A stretch of DNA of 20,647 nt from Leptolyngbyaceae cyanobacterium CSSed165cm_216 (GTDB lineage: Bacteria; Cyanobacteriota; Cyanobacteriia; Phormidesmidales; Phormidesmidaceae), in NCBI GenBank assembly GCA_007135385.1, contig SLIY01000484.1, positions 1 to 20,647 of the forward strand, written 5' to 3'. This document shows positions 14,692 to 20,647 of this stretch, one piece after another (within the stretch, counting starts at the first letter, position 1; each line of letters opens with the position of its first letter). The translations under genes and the position numbers were made by a program. The notes under the pieces are model-generated. The model was not told the origin of the DNA. It was given only the letters and a program-made list of their open reading frames with translations, and did no database searches.

Positions 14692-16167
14692 ATGTTGCTT
14701 TTTTGGCTATTGTTGCTGGGTGTCTTTACCTTTGTGGTGGTGCGGCGAAGTGTGAGTACCATTACCCGCACCCCGATCTGGTTGCTGTGGTTTGTGATGA
14801 TGCTGCCTGCCTTTATTTTGGCCGGTTGGGTGATTGTGCATGGCACCGATGAGCCAGCCCCAGCAGGGCTGTTGCTGACGTTGTTTATTGTCTGCCCGAT
14901 GTTGTACTGGATTTTGATCCAGTGGGGGCGCAACCCTACCCCGAAGCCAGCCCCTTCAGAATCAGGAGCCACCCCAGAGCCTTTGGTGCCCCAACCCACC
15001 AAGCCCCAACTGCGCCCTATCGATAAAGAGGAAGAGGCGGCTTTGCAAGGTTGTTTTCCCTGGTCAGTGTACTACCTGCAAAATATAGAGTATCGGCCTC
15101 AAGCCATGATTTGCCGAGGGCAGTTGCGGGCTTCCCCGACGGTGGCCTATGAAACCGTTAAGGAAAACATTGGCCGTCACTTTGGCGATCGCTTTTTAGT
15201 CGTTTTTCAAGAGGGCTTACAGGGCAAGCCCGTATTTGCCCTAGTGCCGAATCCCCAGGCTCAGCAAGCCGATTCCCCGGCCAATCCTCAGCGGTTAACC
15301 CGGCCTGGATTGGCCCTGGGGCTGCTATTGGTGACCCTATTTACCACCACGGCGGCGGGAGCTTATCTGGCTGGGGTGACGGATGACCAACTACAAGAGG
15401 CTCCAGGACTGATTCTGCAAGGGGTACCCTACGCCCTATCCCTGATGGTGATTTTGGGCTGCCATGAAATGGGCCACTACCTGATGGCCCGCCGCTATCG
15501 GATGAAAGCGACCTTGCCCTACTTCATTCCAGTGCCGTTTTTCCTGGGTACGTTTGGGGCTTTTATTCAGCTCAAATCTCCGGTACCTAATCGGCGTGCC
15601 CTATTTGATGTGGGCATCGCTGGGCCTTTAGCCGGTTTGGTGGTGGCCCTACCGTTGCTGCTGTGGGGATTAGGCCATTCAGAGGTGGTGCCGATTCCAG
15701 AATCGGGGTCTAGCCTCTTGAGTTTTGAGGCTTTAGATCCGACCGCCTCTGTCATGTTGACCCTGCTAGCTAAGCTGATGCTGGGGTCGGCCATTGGGAT
15801 CGATCAAGCCATTCATTTGCACCCAGTGGCGATCGCCGGTTGCCTGGGGCTGGTGGTGACCGCCCTGAACCTGATGCCAGTGGGTCAGTTGGATGGGGGG
15901 CATATTGTCCACGCCATGTATGGTCAACGGATGGGGCAAGCTGTGGGGCAAATTGCCCGGCTGTTGGTGTTACTCCTGGCCCTGATCCATTCTGAGTTGC
16001 TACTTTGGGCCATATTGCTGTTCTTCATTCCAGCGGCGGATGATCCAGCTCTAAATGACGTGAGCGAGTTAGACGATCGCCGCGATATGTTGGGGCTACT
16101 GGCCTTGACACTGTTAGTTATGATTGTGTTGCCGTCACCGGGTATGCTTACCCAGTTGTTGTACTAG
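14692..16167 (+). CDS. Site-2 protease family (M50) intramembrane metalloprotease, EGY-like
   Basis: A 491-residue intramembrane zinc protease. Two N-terminal hydrophobic segments (about 1-20 and 28-46) and a third (about 58-76) precede a soluble region (about 82-200) with the IDKEEEAALQGCFPWSVYYLQNIEYRP block seen in cyanobacterial and plastid EGY proteins. The catalytic part has HEMGH at residues 258-262 and the third ligand Asp401 in MPVGQLDGGH, within membrane helices. Such proteases cleave membrane-bound substrates such as anti-sigma factors; EGY1/EGY2 act in thylakoid biogenesis. The substrate here is unknown. ATG at 14692 lacks a strong Shine-Dalgarno. A 75-bp gap separates it from the coiled-coil gene, which may be in the same unit. 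Confidence 0.92.
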   Translation: MLLFWLLLLGVFTFVVVRRSVSTITRTPIWLLWFVMMLPAFILAGWVIVHGTDEPAPAGLLLTLFIVCPMLYWILIQWGRNPTPKPAPSESGATPEPLVPQPTKPQLRPIDKEEEAALQGCFPWSVYYLQNIEYRPQAMICRGQLRASPTVAYETVKENIGRHFGDRFLVVFQEGLQGKPVFALVPNPQAQQADSPANPQRLTRPGLALGLLLVTLFTTTAAGAYLAGVTDDQLQEAPGLILQGVPYALSLMVILGCHEMGHYLMARRYRMKATLPYFIPVPFFLGTFGAFIQLKSPVPNRRALFDVGIAGPLAGLVVALPLLLWGLGHSEVVPIPESGSSLLSFEALDPTASVMLTLLAKLMLGSAIGIDQAIHLHPVAIAGCLGLVVTALNLMPVGQLDGGHIVHAMYGQRMGQAVGQIARLLVLLLALIHSELLLWAILLFFIPAADDPALNDVSELDDRRDMLGLLALTLLVMIVLPSPGMLTQLLY

Positions 16168-16242
16168 GGGGCTCAATCTAGCGCGGATGGCTTACCCTTG
16201 AACGTGCTATCGCCCCTTGATTACGATAAAGGCATTATCCCT

Positions 16243-16677
16243 ATGTGCTCAGACATCACCCCAGAACTAACCCAGTGGATTACAGAGGTGCGCACCCTCC
16301 AACAAAAACTGGCAGAGGCTCGTCAGGAGCGGGACCAAGCCTATAACAGTACGGCCAATTGGCGACGCCTCTACGAGATCGAGGCCCGCCAGCGTCGGGA
16401 AGAAACCGCAGAGCTGCGATCGCAGTTGCACGCACTCCAACAGCAGATACAACACCAAGCCAAAACTCACCCCTCGCAGCAAACGCTGCTGGCCTCTATC
16501 ACAGCAGCAGATAGCCTCGATACGGTCCAGGGGCAACTGGAAGCACTGGTCAGCCGCTGTCACCAATTGAGCGAGCAACTCCAGGCTGAGCAAGCAGCCC
16601 ATGCCCAAACTCGCCAAAGTTTGACGGCGGCTCTGGGGGATGCCTTCGACACCCGCAGCCGCCTCACCTCTACCTGA
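16243..16677 (+). CDS. Coiled-coil protein of unknown function
   Basis: A soluble protein of 144 residues from ATG 16243; a TTG at 16198 would add 15 residues. Almost the whole length is predicted helical with heptad-like Leu/Ala spacing: about residues 12-80 (rich in Gln, Glu and Arg, with NWRRLYEIEARQRREE) and about 92-135. No signal peptide or membrane segment is seen. The NWRRLYEIEARQRR block resembles conserved cyanobacterial coiled-coil proteins that I recall but cannot name. The minus-strand frame across it is open but shows no recognisable protein features. Confidence 0.7.
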   Translation: MCSDITPELTQWITEVRTLQQKLAEARQERDQAYNSTANWRRLYEIEARQRREETAELRSQLHALQQQIQHQAKTHPSQQTLLASITAADSLDTVQGQLEALVSRCHQLSEQLQAEQAAHAQTRQSLTAALGDAFDTRSRLTST

Positions 16678-16766
16678 CGATAGAGGGCGCAGGGGGCCAC
16701 AATCTATACCAAAGTAGATACGAAAGTAGGCACTATCCTCTATGGTGAGGGACATTGTTGCGAATA

Positions 16767-16958
16767 ATGGTATTAGCCATGATGCTTCTACTCCAAGCCA
16801 CAGAAGGCGCTCCTTATCTGTCCACGCTGCTCCTATTGGGCGGCTTAGGTTTTGTTGCCGCCGTGCTTGTGGGCTCTATTGCCTGGTATAACTCGAAGCG
16901 GCCCGTCGGTTGGGAGGACAAGGAGCGTCCTGACATCGTGCCTGAGATCAAGAAATAA
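16767..16958 (+). CDS. Single-helix small membrane protein, Psb35-like (tentative)
   Basis: A 63-residue protein from ATG 16767. A hydrophobic start leads to ATEGAPYLSTLLLLGGLGF, a single transmembrane helix ending at GSIAWYNSKRP, then a polar tail VGWEDKERPDIVPEIKK. The GSIAWYNSKRPxGWEDKERP tail is a strongly conserved cyanobacterial pattern that I associate, from memory, with the photosystem II assembly factor Psb35 (Ssl2148 type); this should be checked. Start uncertain: TTG codons at 16755 and 16758 lie behind GAGGG (16746-16750), and further ATGs lie at 16779 and 16782. The existence of the gene is well supported by the tail; the name is less sure. Confidence 0.72.
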   Translation: MVLAMMLLLQATEGAPYLSTLLLLGGLGFVAAVLVGSIAWYNSKRPVGWEDKERPDIVPEIKK

Positions 16959-17300
16959 CGTGATCGGCACAGATGAACGCCACACCCACCGTTGACAACA
17001 GCACGACAGCAGCACAATCGATACTTTCCAGCGGGATGTTGGCCAAGGCCAATGTCCCGCTAATGGTTGAGGGCAGACTATAGCTACCATGACATACATC
17101 AAATCATGACGTATCCCGCCCAATCGCCGCCCCATACCTCAAGATAGAAATAGCAATCTACCCTTAGGGTCTAGCCATGTCCCTAGACTGATGATCGTCC
17201 CAGGGCGATTGCGAGCCAGAACGCTGGCCAGCCTGGAGCTATACGAGTCCGGTCATGGCCGTAGCTCACTATATATTCGGGAAGCAAGGAGAACACCGCC
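16959..17300. other. Intergenic region (342 bp) upstream of the proline dehydrogenase fusion
   Basis: No gene is supported. It holds a strong hairpin (17030-17061), a small stem GGTCTAG/CTAGACT near 17168-17192, and GAGCTA/TAGCTC arms (17236-17241 and 17262-17267) just before a TATATAT run (17270-17276). The TATATAT run could be a -10 box close to the gene; no -35 is clear. Confidence 0.5.
17030..17061. repeat. Strong 15-bp hairpin
   Basis: Left arm AGCGGGATGTTGGCC (17030-17044) pairs along its whole length with GGCCAATGTCCCGCT (17047-17061), with two G-U pairs and only AA between. It lies 71 bases after the small membrane protein gene. There is no flanking T-run on either strand, so it may be a 3' stabiliser, part of a small RNA, or a REP-like element. 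Confidence 0.6.
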
Positions 17301-20300
17301 GTGGTAGCCCCCACCCAAACCCCTCAGACCAGCGCCCTACCCTACGAAACCCAGACCCAAGCCCTAGCCCGTGATCTGCTGGCGACCACCCGGGAGAAGA
17401 AGAATTTGTTGGCCCAAATGCGTGACCAAATGCGCTGGGACGACAAGATTATGGACTTTGCCATGGGCAATCCGGGGCTAAAGGTGCAGCTGTTTCGTTT
17501 CATTGATGCCTTACCGGCCCTGCGCAGCAAGCCAGAAATCGCCCGCCACCTGCAAGAGTACCTCTCGGCGGAGGAAGTTGAGCTGCCCGGTGCCCTGAAG
17601 GGACTGCTGAACTTTACCAACCCGGACTCGGTACCAGGCCAACTGGCGGCGACCACGGTGGCCCCGGCGGTGGAAACCCTGGCCTATCGCTACATTTCGG
17701 GGGAAACCATCGACAAGTCGATCAAGGCGATCGAACGGATGCGGAAAGACAAGCTAGCCTTCACTATGGATCTGCTGGGGGAGGCGGTGATTACCGAGGC
17801 GGAAGCCCAAGCCTACCTGCAACGGTACCTGGATCTGATGGAGCAGCTGTCCCAGGCGGCGAAAACCTGGAAGCCCGTAGAGGCGATCGATAGGGCTGAC
17901 GGTAAACCGCTGCCCAAGGTGCAGGTGTCTGTGAAGCTAACGGCGTTTTACTCCCAGTTTGATCCCCTCGATGCCCAGGGGAGTCGGGCCAACGTGAGCG
18001 AACACATTCGCACCCTGCTACGTCGGGCTCAGGAACTGGGGGTGGCGGTCCACTTTGACATGGAGCAGTACCGCTACAAAACCCTCACTTTGGCCATTCT
18101 GAAGGATTTGTTAATGGAGGCTGAGTTCCGCCAGCGGGATGACATTGGCGTCACCCTGCAAGCCTATCTACGGGACAGCTACAACGACCTGAAGGACCTG
18201 GTGCTGTGGGCCAAGAACCGAGGCACCCCAGTCACAGTGCGCCTGGTGAAAGGGGCCTATTGGGATCAAGAAACGATCATCGCCCGCCAGAATGGCTGGC
18301 CTAGTCCGGTTTACAACCAGAAGGTGTCCACCGATGCCAACTTTGAGCGGATGACCCGGCTGCTGCTAGAGAATCACCTGTACCTCTATGGGGCGATTGG
18401 TAGTCATAATGTGCGATCGCAGGCCCACGCCATGGCCATGGCCGAAGACCTGGCTATCCCGCGTCGTCACATTGAGTTTCAGGTGCTCTATGGCATGGCC
18501 GATAAACTAGCTAAAGTGATAGCCAGCAAAGGATACCGGGTGCGGGTCTATACCCCCTTTGGGGAGTTGATCCCCGGCATGTCTTACTTGATTCGTCGTC
18601 TATTGGAGAACACCGCCAATAGCTCCTTCCTGCGGCAAAACCAGGAAGAGATCCCCCAGGAACAACTGTTGGCCGCCCCCACGTTTGCCCCAGAAGATGA
18701 GGCCACTCCATCCTCTCTATCTCCCTCATCCCCCCCACCCCCTTTCCCCAACGCCCCCGACACCGACTTTGCCATCGCCACCCAGCGTACCGAAGCCGCC
18801 GCCGCCCTCAAGGCCGTCCACAGCCAACTGGGCCAGCGCTATAACCCAATTATCAACGGGGAAGCGGTGGATACCGAGGCCACAGCCGATTCGGTTAACC
18901 CATCGAAGCCGACAGCGTTAGTTGGCACCCTGGGCCTGGCCAGTCAAGCCCAGGCAGATGCCGCGATCGCCGCTGCCAAAGCTGCCTTTCCCGCCTGGGC
19001 CGCCACCCCAGCCCATAAGCGAGGCGCAATCCTGCGGCGGGCCGCAGAGATTATGGAAGCCCGCCGCCATGAACTAAACGCCTGGATGGTGTATGAGGTG
19101 GGCAAACCCCTGGGGCAGGCCGACCCAGAGGTCTCAGAAGCGATCGATTTCTGCCGCTACTATGCCGATGAGATGGAGCGGTTGGCAGCGGGCTATGCCT
19201 ACGACTACCCCGGCGAAACCAACCGCTACCGCTACTTTCCCCGGGGCATTGCCGTGGTGATTTCGCCGTGGAACTTTCCGCTGGCGATCGCCACGGGGAT
19301 GACCGTCGCTGCCCTGGTTACCGGGAACTGCACCATCCTCAAACCAGCGGAGAATTCGGCGGTGATCGCCGCCAAGATCGCCGAAATCTTGATCGAAGCC
19401 GGCATGCCCCCCGGCGTGTTTCAGTACCTGCCCGCCAGGGGATCCACCGTGGGAGCACACCTGGTCCAGCACCCGGATGTGCATATGATCGCCTTCACCG
19501 GTTCCCGCGAGGTGGGCTGTCGCATCTACGCCGACGCCGCCCAGTGGCGACCGGGCCAGCGGCACCTGAAGCGAGTGGTGGCGGAAATGGGCGGCAAAAA
19601 CGCCATCATCATCGACGAAAGTGCTGATTTAGACCAGGCGGTGCAAGGGGTGGTTTACTCCGCCTTTGGCTACAGTGGCCAGAAATGTTCCGCCTGCTCC
19701 CGGGCGATTGTGGTGGCGTCGGTGTACGACACCTTTGTGCGCCGCCTGATCGAAGCCACCCGCTCCCTCCAGGTGGGGGATGCGGCCCAGCCCAGCACCA
19801 AGGTAGGACCAGTAATTGACGCCAACGCCCAGGCGAAGATCAAGGACTACATCGCTCAGGGTAAAGCCGAGGCCACCCTGGCCCTGGAGATGCCCGCCCC
19901 CGACACGGGCTACTTTGTTGGTCCTACGGTGTTTACCGATGTGGCCCCTGACGCCGTGATTGCCCAAGAAGAAATCTTTGGCCCGGTGCTGGCGGTGATT
20001 AAAGCCCAAGACTTTGACCAGGCCCTGGCGATCGCCAACGACACCGACTATGGCCTTACCGGCGGCCTTTACTCCCGCACCCCGTCCCACATCGAGCGGG
20101 TGCAGACTGAATTTGCCGTGGGTAACCTATACATCAACCGGGGGATTGCTGGGGCGATCGTGTCGCGCCAGCCGTTTGGTGGGTTCAAGATGTCGGGGGT
20201 GGGCTCAAAAGCCGGTGGCCCCGACTACCTGCTGCAATTTCTAGAGCCCCGCCATGTCAGCGAAAACGTGCAGCGTCAGGGCTTTGCCCCAATCGAAGGG

Positions 20301-20309
20301 ATGGATTAA
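17301..20309 (+). CDS. putA: Bifunctional proline dehydrogenase / L-glutamate gamma-semialdehyde dehydrogenase (PutA-type fusion)
   Basis: This protein oxidises proline to P5C (FAD-dependent) and then to glutamate (NAD-dependent). The PRODH domain spans about residues 125-450: VSVKLTAFYSQF, DMEQYRYKTLTL, VRLVKGAYWDQE, GSHNVRSQAHAM and the C-terminal RVYTPFGELIPGMSYLIRRLLENTANSSF. The aldehyde dehydrogenase domain spans about 510-985: PWNFPLAIATGM, FTGSREVG, Glu762 (EMGGKN) and catalytic Cys796 (GQKCSAC). A Pro/Ser-rich linker (about 466-486) joins them. At 1002 residues it lacks the N-terminal ribbon-helix-helix DNA-binding domain of enterobacterial PutA, so it should not regulate itself. The GTG start at 17301 has AAGGAG at 17286-17291, nine bases upstream. 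It stands alone; no proline transporter or regulator is adjacent. Confidence 0.95.
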   Translation: MVAPTQTPQTSALPYETQTQALARDLLATTREKKNLLAQMRDQMRWDDKIMDFAMGNPGLKVQLFRFIDALPALRSKPEIARHLQEYLSAEEVELPGALKGLLNFTNPDSVPGQLAATTVAPAVETLAYRYISGETIDKSIKAIERMRKDKLAFTMDLLGEAVITEAEAQAYLQRYLDLMEQLSQAAKTWKPVEAIDRADGKPLPKVQVSVKLTAFYSQFDPLDAQGSRANVSEHIRTLLRRAQELGVAVHFDMEQYRYKTLTLAILKDLLMEAEFRQRDDIGVTLQAYLRDSYNDLKDLVLWAKNRGTPVTVRLVKGAYWDQETIIARQNGWPSPVYNQKVSTDANFERMTRLLLENHLYLYGAIGSHNVRSQAHAMAMAEDLAIPRRHIEFQVLYGMADKLAKVIASKGYRVRVYTPFGELIPGMSYLIRRLLENTANSSFLRQNQEEIPQEQLLAAPTFAPEDEATPSSLSPSSPPPPFPNAPDTDFAIATQRTEAAAALKAVHSQLGQRYNPIINGEAVDTEATADSVNPSKPTALVGTLGLASQAQADAAIAAAKAAFPAWAATPAHKRGAILRRAAEIMEARRHELNAWMVYEVGKPLGQADPEVSEAIDFCRYYADEMERLAAGYAYDYPGETNRYRYFPRGIAVVISPWNFPLAIATGMTVAALVTGNCTILKPAENSAVIAAKIAEILIEAGMPPGVFQYLPARGSTVGAHLVQHPDVHMIAFTGSREVGCRIYADAAQWRPGQRHLKRVVAEMGGKNAIIIDESADLDQAVQGVVYSAFGYSGQKCSACSRAIVVASVYDTFVRRLIEATRSLQVGDAAQPSTKVGPVIDANAQAKIKDYIAQGKAEATLALEMPAPDTGYFVGPTVFTDVAPDAVIAQEEIFGPVLAVIKAQDFDQALAIANDTDYGLTGGLYSRTPSHIERVQTEFAVGNLYINRGIAGAIVSRQPFGGFKMSGVGSKAGGPDYLLQFLEPRHVSENVQRQGFAPIEGMD

Positions 20310-20328
20310 TGGTTAGATTACAAGTCGA

Positions 20329-20388
20329 TTCTGCCCCTAACTGTTCTGCCCTTAACTGTTCTGCCCCTAACTGTTCTGCCCCTAGCTG
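20329..20388. repeat. Four tandem 15-bp repeats
   Basis: Four units of TTCTGCCCCTAACTG lie head to tail at 20329-20343, 20344-20358, 20359-20373 and 20374-20388; units 2 and 4 each differ by one base. The array starts 20 bases after the proline dehydrogenase fusion stop. The last unit covers the stop codon of the convergent minus-strand gene. Confidence 0.92.
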
Positions 20389-20647
20389 TCAGGGGATAAC
20401 GCCTTGGGTTCCTTGACCACGGTCGCCTCTGAGCTGTCGGCAAACACGCTTTCAGAGACCACACGGTTGGTCACGTCTTCTAGATAGCTGCGCAGGGTGG
20501 CGTCGAGCTCTTGAAACTCGGGCCAGAGGGTTTCGTCGACAAAGGTTTGGGGCACCTTGGCCATGACGGTGGTGTAGCGCTGGCGATAGTAGCGATAGGG
20601 CTCAATACCGTAGCGGCGCAGCAGGGCCACAAACAGCTTGCGCGACC
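20382..20647 (-). CDS. Conserved hypothetical protein, partial (5' end beyond window)
   Basis: On the minus strand the frame is open from the right edge to a TAG at 20382-20384, giving the last 87 or so residues. A GTG lies at 20630, but the frame continues upstream through SRKLF, so the gene most likely begins outside the window. The visible part is rich in Arg and Tyr (RRYGIEPYRYYRQRYTTVM), followed by a helical, acidic segment (FVDETLWPEFQELDATLRSYL) and a short variable tail. No signal peptide or membrane segment is seen. I do not recognise the family with confidence. Confidence 0.65.
   Translation of the reverse strand, partial: SRKLFVALLRRYGIEPYRYYRQRYTTVMAKVPQTFVDETLWPEFQELDATLRSYLEDVTNRVVSESVFADSSEATVVKEPKALSPDS

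Noticed and set aside
16267..16755. 162-codon minus-strand frame opposite the coiled-coil gene
   Set aside because: The plus-strand protein has coherent heptad structure; the minus-strand translation has mixed hydrophobicity and no motif. Overlap is an antisense shadow.
17301..20309. Self-regulating trifunctional PutA
   Set aside because: The N-terminus has no ribbon-helix-helix DNA-binding domain; only the two enzymatic parts are visible.
20329..20388. 15-bp tandem array as a CRISPR array
   Set aside because: Units are directly adjacent with no unique spacers and are too short.

Overview
The window reads as chromosomal DNA of an oxygenic cyanobacterium, probably a moderately GC-rich filamentous or Leptolyngbya-like lineage. 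The lineage is inference; the phylum is well supported. Evidence: the cytochrome b6f genes petB and petD, the D1-processing protease ctpA, ycf20 (DUF565), glutamate-1-semialdehyde aminomutase (the C5 route to chlorophyll and heme), an EGY-type site-2 protease, a Psb35-like small membrane protein, and about twenty copies of the HIP1 octamer GCGATCGC (about one per kb). No tRNA, rRNA, CRISPR array, transposase, integrase or phage gene was seen. It looks like core genome, not an island.

Layout, left half. 1-456 is the 3' part of an FtsE-like ABC ATPase. hemL (688-1989) follows with a TTG start and a good ribosome binding site. Next is a secreted AMIN/Amidase_3 cell-wall amidase (2130-3662). A convergent minus-strand pair comes next: ycf20 (3761-4114) and a large RDD / HEAT-like / pentapeptide-repeat membrane protein (4252-6477). 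A small secreted protein (6821-7228) sits on the plus strand behind a striking 14-bp inverted repeat. A minus-strand run follows, transcribed right to left: RsbW-type anti-sigma kinase (9107-9550), GT4 glycosyltransferase (7744-8994), zinc-ribbon membrane protein (7346-7723). Upstream of that run lies petB-petD (11028 to 9745), closed by a likely intrinsic terminator at 9684-9719.

Layout, right half. ctpA (11369-12604) diverges from petB across a 340-bp region that holds a perfect 17-bp palindrome. ctpA is coupled to an HD-domain phosphohydrolase gene (12613-13878), whose Shine-Dalgarno overlaps the ctpA stop. That gene collides tail to tail, with a 16-bp overlap, with a metallo-beta-lactamase-fold gene that has lost most of its metal ligands (13863-14540). 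Then come an M50 site-2 protease (14692-16167), a coiled-coil protein (16243-16677), the small Psb35-like membrane protein (16767-16958), a 342-bp gap with a strong hairpin, and a 1002-residue fused proline dehydrogenase / P5C dehydrogenase (17301-20309). A four-unit 15-bp tandem repeat separates it from a partial convergent gene at the right edge.

How the genes fit together. Much of the window serves photosynthesis: tetrapyrrole supply (hemL), b6f (petBD), D1 maturation (ctpA), ycf20 and possibly Psb35. The rest covers envelope and division (FtsE-like ATPase, amidase), membrane proteolysis, regulation (anti-sigma kinase) and proline catabolism. I do not see a clear undescribed multi-gene system. 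The best leads are the petB/ctpA palindrome, the alternative hairpins ahead of the small secreted protein, the metal-ligand-less MBL protein overlapping the HD hydrolase gene, and the RDD-HEAT-pentapeptide protein with an EF-hand-like insert.
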